64,000 nt of DNA from Chytridium lagenaria (Eukaryota; Chytridiomycota; Chytridiomycetes; Chytridiales; Chytridiaceae), in contig JAHLKC010000045.1 of NCBI GenBank assembly GCA_025449115.1, positions 62,001 to 126,000 of the forward strand, in the 5' to 3' direction. Each line of letters begins with the position of its first letter. Positions within the stretch are counted from its first letter, which is position 1. Both the position numbers and the translations under genes were made by a program. A model generated the notes under the pieces. That model was not told the origin of the DNA. It made no database searches and worked only from the letters and a program-made list of their open reading frames with translations. Positions 10,240 through 20,207 of this stretch are shown here, piece by piece.

Positions 10240-12901
10240 ATGTCTGGAGAGTCCGAGACTTTTGCCTTCCAGGCTGAGATTTCTCAGCTGATGTCCCTCA
10301 TCATCAACACCTTCTACTCGTGAGTCCCTGGTTTTTATTACAAGTGTAGTGAATGACACTGACACTGAATCTTTTGGCACTAAACAGAAACAAGGGAGAT
10401 TTCCTTCGTGAGTTGGTGTCCAACGCCTCTGATGCGCTCGACAAGATCCGCTACGAGTCTCTCACCGAACCAGCAAGCTTGACAGCGAGAGGGAGCTCTT
10501 CATTCGTATCACTCCTGACGTTGAGAACAAGGTCCTTGAGATCCGTGACTCTGGTAAGCCGCCTTTGGCATCCACCTTCCTTTTTTTGCAACTCGACATT
10601 TTTCTTTCCAAATTGTTCCACTCGATTCCATCGGACATTTCGGATGAAATATTAAAGTTTTCCTGCTAAACAGGTATCGGTATGACCAAGACTGACCTTG
10701 TCAACAACCTTGGTACCATTGCAAAGTCTGGAACCAAGGCCTTTATGGAGGCTCTTAACACTGGTGCCGACATTTCCATGATTGGTCAGTTTTGGTGTCG
10801 GTTTCTACTCGGCCTACCTTGTCGCGACAAGGTCAGGTCATCACCAAGCACAATGAACGACGAACAGTACATTTGGGAGTCTGCTGCCGGCGGTTCTTTT
10901 ACCATTAGTAAGTTTTATATATCCAAGACTTTTGCCAGTTTTTTTTTTGTTGTTGTTTGAGGATGAAATTAACACGGTTTTTAAAAAAAGCCCTTGACAC
11001 CCAAAACAGTCCATCGGCCGTGTACCGTCATCCGTCTCTACATGAAGGAGGACCAGACCGAGTACCTTGAGGAGAAGAAGATCAAGGAGATTATTAAGAA
11101 GCACTCTGAATTCATCGGATACCCCATTCAGCTCACCGTTACCAAGGAACTTCCAAGGAGGTTGACGAGAGGAAGCTGAGGAGGAGAAGAAGGAGGACGA
11201 GGAGGACAAGCCCAGATTGAGGAGGTTGAGGATGAGGAGGAGAAGCCAAAAAGAAGAAGACTGTCAAGGAGACACCAAGGAGATTGAGGAGCTTAACAAG
11301 GTGTGTATCTTTTTCAAACTGTTATTGGGTACAAAAACTCTGGTAGACTTTGTAATAATTGCTTTTCTCCTTTTTAGACCAAGCCCCTCTGGACCGCAAC
11401 CCGAGGACATTACCAACGAGGAGTATGGTGCCTTTTACAAGGCCCTTACCAACGACTGGAGGAACACCTTTCGTCAAGCACTTTTCCGTTGAAGGTCAGC
11501 TCGAGTTCCGCGCCATCCTCTTTGTCCCCCGCCGCGCGCCCTTTGACATGTTTGAGACCAAGAAGAAGCGCAACAACATCAAGCTCTACGTCCCCGTGTC
11601 TTTATCATGGACGACTGTGATGAGCTCATCCCCGAATGCTCAACTTTGTCAAGGGTATCGTCGACTCTGAGGACTTCCCCTCAACATTTCCCGTGAGATG
11701 CTTCAGCAGAACAAGATCTTGAAGTCATTAGGAAGAACCTTGTCAAAAAGTGCCTCGATATGTTGCCGAGATTGCTGAGGACAAGGACAACTTTTCCAAG
11801 TTTTTACGAGGCCTTTGCAAAGAACCTCAAGCTTGGTATCCACGAGACACCACCAACCGCACCAAGATTGCCGACCTCCTCAGGTACCACTCTACCAAGT
11901 CTGGTGAGGACATGACCTCGCTCAAGACTATGTCACCCGCATGCCGAGAAGCAGAAGAACATTTACTACATTACCGGAGAGTCCCGCGCTGCCGTTGAAA
12001 ATCCCCCTTCCTTGAGTTCTTAAGAAGAAGGCTTGAGGTTCTCTTTATGGTTGACCCCATTGATGGTTTGTATTTTTATTTGAAAGATGGCTTTGTTGGA
12101 TCTTTGTATCTTAATTATTCTTTACAGAGTACGCCGTTCAGCAACTCAAGGAGTATGACGGAAAGAAGCTCATGTCTGCCACAAAGGAGGTCTTGAGCTT
12201 GAGGAGGATGAGGAGGAGAAGCAAAAGATTGAGGAGCAAAAGGCCGCCTTTGAAGACCTTACCAAGCAGATTAAGGAGATTCTCGGACAAGGTCGAGAAG
12301 TTATCATCTCTTCCCGTATTCTCAACAGCCCTGCGTTCTTGTCACTGGTCATACGGATGGTCTGCAACATGGAGCGTATCATGAAGGCTCAGGCGCTCCG
12401 TGACTCTTCCATGTCCTCCTACATGGCCTCGAAAAGACTCTTGAAATCAACCCCGAGCACGCTATCGTCCGCGCACTCAAGGAAAAGGTTTCTTCCGACA
12501 AGAACGACAAGACTGTCAAGGGTCTGTATAAATTTTTTCTTTTTGAAATTTTTTTTCCCCCTCTAGACCGTTTTCCTTTCTTTATGCACTCTCTACGTAG
12601 ACCGTTTTCCTTTCTTTATGCACTCTCTACCGTAGACCGGTTTCCTTTCTTTATGCACTCTTGACTTTCAATACTAAATTTCTTTTTTTACTTGACAACA
12701 GACCTTACCTTCTTCTCTTTGAGACTGCGCTCCTCTCCTCTGGCTTCTCGCTCGAGGACCCTCTGGCTTTGCCTCCCGTATCCACCGCATGATCAAGCTT
12801 GTCTTTCGATCGACGAGGAGGAGCTTCCCGCGGCGATGCGTCTGACGACGTTCCTCCTCTCGAGACGTTGCGCCGCCAGTGGAATGGAAGATGTAGACTA
12901 G
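10240..12901 (+). CDS. Hsp90 chaperone (frame-disrupted copy)
   Basis: Cytosolic heat-shock protein 90, an ATP-dependent client chaperone. ATG 10240 opens [22 protein letters not shown], then [20 protein letters not shown], the ATP-lid region and YIWES, the middle-domain [20 protein letters not shown], and a C-terminal MEDVD (a close MEEVD variant that binds TPR co-chaperones) before TAG at 12899-12901. Several introns of 60-180 nt occur. The frame is broken at many points by single-base indels: an extra T in the GQFGVGFYS glycine motif (about 10787), missing bases near 10467 and 10830, and at least five in the last 200 bp. The intact inverted copy at 17,219-17,621 shows the expected bases for the tail. 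Low-quality consensus is more likely than true decay, but a pseudogene cannot be excluded. Confidence 0.9.
12564..12660 (+). repeat. Tandem 34-35 bp repeat in an hsp90 intron
   Basis: Three near-identical units, starting at 12564, 12598 and 12633, each contain TAGACCGTTTTCCTTTCTTT followed by ATGCACTCTCTA (third unit partial). They lie inside the last hsp90 intron, between the exon ending near 12520 and the acceptor near 12701. Confidence 0.85.
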
Positions 12902-13134
12902 TCAAAAAAATTTTCCCTCGGTTTTCCTTTGTTTCAGACAAAAAAACCCAGAGTTATCAGAGTTATGTTGCGGAAATTATGTGTATAGCTGTGCTGAAAT
13001 AAAAGCAATGTCGTTTTATATCTTATCAAAATGGTTTCCTTTTGTGTTTTTCTGATGGAAGGATTTATTTATAGAGGGAAAGAAAGGCTTGATGAATTGT
13101 AACCCTTTGTTTTCAGAATAGAATTCTCCCTCGG
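12712..13134 (+). repeat. Left arm of the hsp90-tail inverted repeat
   Basis: The hsp90 C-terminal codons and about 230 bp of 3' UTR here match the reverse complement of 17,219-17,621 over about 400 bp, with differences mostly of single bases missing from runs. The clear match starts near 12735 and ends at 13134, where the two arms diverge. Confidence 0.85.
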
Positions 13135-13180
13135 TAATCTTCTGCAAACATAACTCTGGTCTCTTTTCCTGTTTACTGTC

Positions 13181-13371
13181 TCTTACCTTAGCCGCCGCCG
13201 CGCTGAAAATCACGCGATGATATCGGATCAGTCCTCAGCATGGTCCGTCATGATGGTGGTGAAGCCTGGAACCTACCTATGAGGAAGACGGTGGCAATCA
13301 TCTCGAGCCTAAGGACTTGCAAGTAGGAGTCGATGAGAATGCTGCTCTCGTGCCTCATCTTGTGGACAAAC
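13181..13371 (+). repeat. Degenerate copy of an internal segment of the GIY-YIG gene
   Basis: This stretch is nearly identical to 14253-14460, sharing CCTTAGCCGCCGCCG, GGTCCGTCATGATGGTGGTG and CTCGTGCCTCATCTTGTGG, but has a roughly 17-base deletion and several 1-3 base losses. It lies directly after the hsp90 arm and may be the start of the downstream gene or a remnant of an older copy. Confidence 0.85.
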
Positions 13372-16300
13372 GACTAATCACTTTTAATTTTTTTCTCTGT
13401 GATTTTTCCAACATTCGAATACCCCTGTCCCGAGTCGATGAAGACAAAGAAGAACCGAGACATCCGCGGGCAACGCCAATGATGGTAACGAATCAGTTCC
13501 CCCCTTTTTTTTTATCAAGTCCATGTCTTTACTTGATACATGTATTGAATGATTTATCGGACACTGTTACAGATTTGCACGACACGTCACCGCGTCAGAC
13601 GGATCAGAAAGAGGGGCTGTCGGAGGCATGCAGACTAAAGTTTGAGATGATGGAAAATGCAGAGCAGGATCCTTTCTGTTTGGGAAAGGTCAACATTGTC
13701 GTGACGCTTTGTACGGCAGAGGTAATAAGATTCGCAAATGATGACGGCTCAGGTAAATGGTTTGCTTATTCCGTTTTCATACCATCTCTATTCTATTTAT
13801 TCTATTGTTTCAGTTTGCATTGCTTCTTCTTACGCGAAAACAGGTCTTGAACGAGAGCTGTGGGGCTTTGCGAGTCAGTACTATGGTGTACTGGGCGAGT
13901 TGCCTCACCTTCCTCTAGCGCTTGTTGCGCAACAGGTTTTGAACGGGAGAAAAGCTTTTCGAGACTGCAAAGATTATGTTCAGAAAAGGGCCTCTATCAT
14001 TCGCTCCAGAAATATCTTTCCAGTAAGAAGCTCTTTACGCTCTCTACCCTATCCTCGCCTGTCCTTGTGTTTTCTTGTTTCTTACCGACCTTGTCATTCA
14101 AATCATTACCTAGATGAACTGGATTGTTTGATTTGCTGGGTCGACAAGTACCTTCAACTTTCTCCTCTTTATGGATCACTCAGTCGTTTTGAGAATGTTA
14201 ACGTCCAGGCCGATATAAGCGGTGACCTCATTAAGGTCCACAGTATTCCGAATCTTGCCTTAGCCGCCGCCGCCGCCGCTGAGGATCACGCGGATGATAT
14301 CGGATCAGTCGTTAGCATGGTCCGTCATGATGGTGGTGACGAGGCAGTTTTTAGCCTGGAACCTACCTATGAGGAAGACGGTGGCAATCATCTCGAGCTT
14401 AAGGACTTGCAAGTAGGAGACGACGAGAATACTGCTCTCGTGCCTCATCTTGTGGACAAAGGGCCAAAAGACAATGACCCTGCTCTCGGACCTTATCTTG
14501 CGGACAGGCAACCAGAAGATCCTATGGACATGTCCATCCAAGTCGACTTGCCGCCTAAAGACGATGCCGAAAACATTGTGGACATGCCCCTCCATGTCGA
14601 CGAAAATGTGGTCCGATACCAGCTGGAGAGGGCTTTGCTGGATGCGGCAATGGATGCGGACGGGCAAGAAGCTCCATTGAACGGCATTGCAAATGTGGAC
14701 GCCATGGAGGCCGCAGCAGCACGTCTGGGTATAGAGATGGTCAATCCTATTGACCATGACCATGAACCTGATGTTGGCATTGGCGGCATGTCAATCAGCG
14801 ACTATATGACGTTATGGAGTCAGCGTTACCTGATACATCCCAATCTCTTGCACCGAGGCCGGGAACTCATTCAATTCAACTTTCCAGACACCCTACATGG
14901 TAAGCCCCTACCAAACCATATAAATCTAACAATTAGACATCAATATAGATAATGGTACCCAAGAGTTTTAGAGTTTCCCTCGATCCACTTGACTGGTCCC
15001 GTGAGGGATTGTAGAAATGTGGTGTACCTGAAACTGTGGTGGGAAAATGGCAAACCAGATGATATTGTGGGCCGCGTAACGAACCGAGCTGGCATAAGAG
15101 TCTATGTTGGCCAAACCGTGTCCATTCGTCAACGTGAGCGCAGTGCTCGTCCAGCAGAGGCGCACCCCCACCGACACATCTGTCTGGGACATTTCGAAAC
15201 GCAGATTGACCGTTGCTGCGCAGAAATGTTTTGCATCATGCTGGTCACCTTTGCCTTGCCACTGGCCAAGGTGGAAAACAAGTCTGCATACGCAAGATTT
15301 TTCTATCGCCTTAAGCCGGATGTGGAGAATGCTGTTGACTTTGCCGACCAGTTTTCGCACACAAGGTTTACCCTGGGTTCCTAACTTATTTGAAAACCAT
15401 CATGGTTGGCACATCCCCACTGCTCGGCGTGCGCGCGACCCTGCAAGACGTGGAGAGCCAGCAGAGATTCTCGACTTTGCCGCAGAAATGAAGAGCTCCC
15501 GAGCCCTTAAGATTTTGGGAGCAGTGATGGGAAGTGAAGATCTTACCATGCTAGATCAGCTTCCTGACTGCATCAGCACACATGGAAGCCTTGACCCACG
15601 CAGACGAGTTCAGGAAGAAATCTTCCTGACGATTGATGAGCTCAGAAAAGTGACGGAAAGACATTACTATAACGCTGCTCTCAATGGTGCCAATGTTTTG
15701 GTTTACCTTGGCTACCGCCCGGACACGCGCCTTGGGGTGTCTTGAGTCGCAGCAGCTATGTTCAGAAGAGCGTCGGGGAATGTGATGTTGTCAAAACAAA
15801 GGGTGACGACCATGTCACCATCCTCTGCTGCATTGATCCAGGTTGGCCCTGCTACTTTGGATCCCAATCTCCACTATCAGGTTTATTAGTATCTCTCCTC
15901 TTAAAATTCCCAGAGGCAATAAGCCTGCTTGGAGGAGATGCAGAGCGGCAACTCGACCTGGACAAGCTACTTTTGTTGAAGAAGGGATACCTTGCCTCGG
16001 AATGCTACAAGGAGATCAAGGCTCTCGCAAAGAAGATTAGTGTTGCTTTTCAAGAGAGCTGGGATACATACAAATCGGTTGGGACAAAATCCATGGAGAT
16101 TGAATCACAGGACAGCGGCAGGATGACTCTGACTGCCCGAAACGAAAGTTAAATCTGATTCGGCGGGACCTCAATCTTGGCCTTACCGTGAACCCTCAAT
16201 TCAACCTATTGTCGCCCGAAGAGCAGACAATTGCTATTGGGATTGGCAGACGCGAAAAGCACAAAACAGAGTCTATGAAAATGCTACTTGAATCACTCGC

Positions 16301-16943
16301 AAAGGGTACTTTCAAAGTAGCACCCAACGAGCCCATGGAGGAGGCGGCGGCAAGGCGACTGAGAAAAGAGAAGAGTAAGGATAAAGGCATATGTGTTGCC
16401 TGTGTCATCTGTGGCCAGATCATTTATCGGAATTTCATTCACGGCAACAAAAATGAATGCCTTGCGCACTTTATCATAGGATGGCAATGCGTCCGAGTAG
16501 AAGAAGAAACCATCATTGCCAGCCATCTCGTTCCCCAGCGCTCAGCCTATTTCTTGTGGATAGAGGAAATTGATGAAGGCTGGAAAAGTGACCGACAGGC
16601 TTACCTGTCATTCAAGCATTTCCTGGAAACCACCACGAAGCCTGTTCTGGGCATGTCGGATTTCAAACTCCGACATTTAGAGGGAATGGAAGAATGCGAC
16701 CTCTTTGGATCGACGACAAAGAAACCGTACAACATTTTGGGGAACATTCTTGAAATGTACATCAAGAGAGGCAAGACTGGGCTTGGACGGTTGTTGCCTC
16801 GTGAGATAGTGATCAAAAGAAGAAAAGACTTTATGGACGAGGAACTGCAGGCTAACGTGGACTTGCAGAAACGGATGACTGACGGAACGTCAACGTGGGC
16901 ACTCTGGGTCCCCCACGGAGCCGCTAAAACTTGGGCGCCTTGA
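13317..16943 (+). CDS. Large GIY-YIG-like nuclease-motif protein, frame-interrupted
   Basis: Unrecognised large protein of roughly 1,000 residues in several exons; the start is uncertain. In order: an acidic N-terminal part (PHLVDK, DEDKEEPRHPR); a helical segment (LERELWGFASQYYGVLGELP); an acidic alanine-rich repeat region (about 14220-14700); a GIY-YIG-like core at about 15080-15250 (AGIRVYVGQTVSIRQR, later CAEMFCI supplying the family glutamate); a helical region; and a C-terminal part with clustered cysteines and histidines (CVACVICG, CLAHF at about 16400-16470) that could bind zinc. It ends at TGA 16941-16943. Frames switch near 14950, 15370, 15740 and 16145 by one-base indels or unresolved introns. 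The GIY-YIG call rests on Tyr-Val-Gly, an Arg eight residues on and a later Glu; the first motif is GIR rather than GIY. It could be decayed or simply mis-sequenced. Confidence 0.55.
14253..14460 (+). repeat. Internal segment duplicated at 13181-13371
   Basis: Longer, in-frame member of the pair; it encodes the acidic stretch from the poly-alanine run to PHLVDK. See the partner copy for the shared blocks and deletions. Confidence 0.85.
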
Positions 16944-16955
16944 AGTCTTTTCCTT

Positions 16956-17017
16956 TTCATTCCCTTCCAGTCTCCCTATTCTCTTACTTGCTTGTGTGTA
17001 GACATTTTCAGTACCTT
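16956..17017 (+). repeat. 62-bp direct repeat, first copy
   Basis: Identical over 62 bp to 17622-17683 (begins TTCATTCCCTTCCAGTCTCC, ends CAGTACCTT). It starts 12 bp after the GIY-YIG gene stop. Similarity resumes after the repeat at 17083-17155 versus 17685-17757. Confidence 0.95.
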
Positions 17018-17025
17018 TTGTTCTT

Positions 17026-17098
17026 TCGTTCCGCCGTTCCGCCGTTCCGCCGTTCCGCCGTTCCGCCGTTCCGCCGTTCCGCCGTTCCGCCGTTCCGC
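17026..17098 (+). repeat. 8-bp minisatellite (TTCCGCCG)n
   Basis: About eight to nine head-to-tail copies of TTCCGCCG, followed by CTGATTTTTT. The corresponding place after the second direct repeat (17685) has only about two units, so copy number differs between the two flanks. Confidence 0.95.
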
Positions 17099-17218
17099 TG
17101 ATTTTTTTGCTCTCCTTTATCTCATCGATTTCTCTTGCCATGTATTCTCTTTAACCTAAATATACAATCTATATTTTCAATCCCCCATAATAGTGCTTTT
17201 AGCAAAAAACAAGAGGGA

Positions 17219-17621
17219 AAACCGAGGGAGAATTCTATTCTGAAAACAAAGGGTTACAAATCATCAGCCTTTCTTTCCGTTTATAAATAAATCTTACAAA
17301 TAGAAAAACATGAAACCATTTTTTAAGATATAAAACGACATTGCTTTTATTTCAGCACAGCTATACACATAATCTTCCGCAAACATAACTCTGATAACTC
17401 TGGGTTTTTTTGTCTGAAAACAAAGGAAAACCGAGGAAAATTTTTTTGACTAGTCTACATCTTCCATTCCACTGGCGGCGGCAACGTCCTCGAGAGGAGG
17501 AACGTCGTCAGACGCATCGGCCGCGGGAAGCTCCTCCTCGTCGATCGAAAGACCAAGCTTGATCATGCGGGGATACGGGAGGCAAAGCCAGAGGGGTCCT
17601 CGAGCGAGAAGCCAGAGGAGA
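17219..17621 (-). pseudogene. Inverted hsp90 3' fragment with intact reading frame
   Basis: On the minus strand this encodes the last ~57 residues of Hsp90 without any frame break: [20 protein letters not shown], then [17 protein letters not shown] and SGMEDVD with its TAG stop, followed by about 230 bp of 3' UTR. It begins abruptly at 17621/17622 at a direct-repeat copy and has no upstream exon, so it cannot make Hsp90 by itself. It differs from the resident tail by bases the resident lacks (for example GGACCCCTC versus GGACCCTC), making it the better version of the tail. Confidence 0.9.
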
Positions 17622-17683
17622 TTCATTCCCTTCCAGTCTCCCTATTCTCTTACTTGCTTGTGTGTAGACATTTTCAGTACCTT
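17622..17683 (+). repeat. 62-bp direct repeat, second copy
   Basis: Exact copy of 16956-17017, joined directly to the first base of the truncated hsp90 fragment. The two copies bracket about 600 bp. Confidence 0.95.
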
Positions 17684-17759
17684 GGTTCCGCCGTTCCGCT
17701 GATTTTTTCGCTCTCCCTTATCCTCATGAATTTCTCTTGCCATGTGTTCTCTTTAACCT

Positions 17760-18600
17760 TTCATATCTTGCCGCTTCTGCCTCGTTTTTCATTTGCTGCT
17801 TTGCTTTCTCTTTTCTCCTTCTTTTTTGTAAGATGAATATATTCAATGCGTGCGAGTCGCAATCGTTTTTAAGTTACTTGGCAATATATGCTCTTTGTTG
17901 TACAGTTCCATCGTGTTTTTTTTTGAAATGGTCGGTTGTCTCGTCTCTTAAGATAAATAATAGAAGGGTGCAGGCTTTTGGCGTGCAGTAGTATGGTACT
18001 CGCGGGCACAATTGTAATGTTGCCAGGTGGTTGAAAGATCCATATTGTGACCAGTTGATCAGTTGTTGGAAAAGGTTTGTTTTTATTTGGGAATGGAATA
18101 TGGGGTCTCTCCCGCTCTGTTTTCTCGTTTCGTTTTCCTTTCTGATACGTTCTGGATGGTAGATTGAGACTTGAGGCTCTTTTTGTTTTGCAACGCAATG
18201 TCGGTGACTCTTCTAGGTGAGTCGACTCTTTCCCTCCTACCCCGCTTGTTTTGCAAGAGACGCAGACGTTTTGATATATGTACAGATATTTTAAGCTTTG
18301 GAACGTTTGGCGCGGTCAAGTAGAACGTTCATATTCTTGGTTTTTTTGTCAAACTCTTTTCGCCACCCCCGGGTCTTTAACTGTCATTGTCTCTTCTCCG
18401 CCTTGCTCCACCGTGAACTCTTGTTCTAGCCTCCACGTATGGCCTGCTTTCTCTACTGCTGAGCGGTTTTTGTTTTTTTAAAAGCATAAAGTAGAACTCG
18501 ATCCCCGGTTTTCTTTTATTTTTCTTGTTTCTTTCATGCTCAAACCTACCGCCTTTAAAAAGGTTAGGAAAACATTCCTCAGAGTTCCATGTATTCTCTT
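17760..18600. other. Non-coding stretch right of the candidate element
   Basis: T-rich sequence of about 840 bp with no supported gene. Short open frames lack splice logic or family features. Confidence 0.4.
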
Positions 18601-18654
18601 TGGAAAAAGGATGCGACACACGGGGGGTTAATAATACAGATTATGGTCTGACAA

Positions 18655-19110
18655 AACAACTTTGCCTAAATTCAGCAAAGTCGTTAACCCACAACAAGTA
18701 TCGTCAATAGCAAGACCAGCTTTAAGTTTGCAACCCAGAGATTATCTTTCCGAACTGGTCCGATCGAGCTGTGGTTATGAAATTAAACTAAATGTACGAC
18801 GCGTCTGCTACCTTTGCTTGCAGAGGTGCAATGCAAGAAACCCCACAGCTTAAATCATTCGACTGGTTCGTCTTTTTTGGTCCTCACTTTATTTCACGTG
18901 TTCTTTATTCATTGCATTGCCGATGTGTTGTTAATATAGGAACTTTTATTAATTTTGATGGCACTTAGAAATAAAACTCAAACTTACTCGAAAACGATTT
19001 TATTGTCTGCCCTCATGTTTTGCTTTTTATTTTAACTTCCCAATATTTCTCCTTTCTTTGTTGGCTAGAAGCTGAACTAGCAATTCTTTCTTAATAAGAG
19101 ATTAGCAGAA
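18655..19110 (+). repeat. Dispersed repeat, copy A
   Basis: About 430 bp resembling 20208-20632 at roughly 80% by eye. Shared blocks include AGTCGTTAACCCACAACAAG, TTGCTTGCAGAGGTGCAATG and ACTCGAAAACGAT. The first ~180 bp is the best conserved. No transposase or reverse transcriptase was seen. Confidence 0.8.
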
Positions 19111-19329
19111 TGAAAACAATATCCGAGGAAGTATTTAAATGCTAAAATAAAAAGCAAGTTTGAAAGACGAAAAAGTGATGATTTTAATGATCTCGTTTGC
19201 CATAGAAAGTGTGGGTTGTGCGTTTTGCACTTTGCAAAGCTCAAGGCAAAGCTCTTCGCGAAAAATAGCTACGCAAACCACAACCTGCATTCAAAGTCTC
19301 AAACAAGTCCTTAAGACAAGCTTTGTTTC

Positions 19330-19420
19330 GCTATATAACATGAATCGGTCCGAATGGCTGCGGGTTATCACAACTTTGAATTATGACTTTTCCCCGCAAC
19401 CGTTTACTTCGACTGGTGTG
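19330..19420 (+). repeat. Inverted-repeat partner of 20040-20130
   Basis: The block CGGTCCGAATGGCTG with the following AT-rich bases and a CGACTGGT end matches the reverse complement of about 20040-20130 (CAGCCATTCGGACCG). The inverted pair lies between the two direct copies, suggesting nested insertions. Confidence 0.65.
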
Positions 19421-20207
19421 CTCTCCTTTTTTTCATTCCCTTTTTTATATATTTATTATAGTTCGAACTTGCTGATTTTCATGCTTGACGCGTCTCACTT
19501 TAAAGAATAACACTAATGGCTGAGGATACTGGATACCCTTTTTAGACACCTATCGACAAATACTTTAGAGTGTAATTTTCACACCAGCGTACAATTAGAT
19601 TAATGGTGGTCTTTGCTAGGTTAAAACTCACGGAATGCCAACAAAATGTGAATGCAAATAGGTTTTTACAAAAACCCAAATAAGGAGTAGAAGTCAACAA
19701 TACGTACCAGAATTCGGAAGCAACCTCGAGAAGTTGGGACAATTGACAGCCGTCAGCCGCGCTAAAATTGTTTAATGAGAAGGTGGGACTCTCAAAAAAA
19801 CCATGGATTTTGATAACGACGCGAGTTTTTGTGAAGATATGTAAAGAATACGAGAATTATCAAAATTTATCCACCGTCTAGGCTTGTATTTAGTGATTTA
19901 GATCAAGTTAACCTTGAAGCCAAAGTTTACTTCAAGAAAACAAAAGGGTAAGTGGAATATGCCAACAAGAATTTTCGAGAAATAAACCGGACACGATTAA
20001 ACCAGAAAGAAATGCGAAGGTCCAAAGTCCAACAAAAAAACATGAACCATATGCGAACCGGTCAAAGAAGTCGGCTGCGGTGATTCATAATTAAAGGTTG
20101 TATTTACAGCCATTCGGACCGTTTCACATTATTATATTTTATTCAAAAAAACCACACACAGGCTTTAATTTTGAAAGAAAAAAGAAAAAAAAAAGACAAA
20201 AACAAAA

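Larger units (their letters stand above)
12900..17757. mobile_element. Candidate GIY-YIG mobile locus next to hsp90
   Basis: A unit of about 4.8 kb holding one large multi-exon gene with a GIY-YIG-like motif. The left side abuts the resident hsp90 stop codon. The right side carries an inverted fragment of the same hsp90 tail, set between copies of a 62-bp direct repeat (16956-17017 and 17622-17683), each followed by GTTCCG-rich repeats. No reverse transcriptase, DDE, tyrosine-recombinase or helicase motif was seen, so it does not fit retroelements, Cryptons, Starships or Helitrons by what is visible. The idea that this is mobile rests on nuclease-like motif, inverted host fragment and duplications; it is inference. 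Boundaries are approximate. Confidence 0.5.

Noticed and set aside
13317..16943. Penelope, Crypton, Starship or KDZ-type element
   Set aside because: No reverse transcriptase, tyrosine-recombinase or DDE-type motif could be seen in any frame; only the GIY-YIG-like motif.
12712..17621. Inverted hsp90 arms as a simple hairpin-adapter or palindromic read artefact
   Set aside because: A read-through artefact would mirror everything up to a central point. Here about 4 kb between the arms is single-copy, and the right arm is bounded by a direct repeat.
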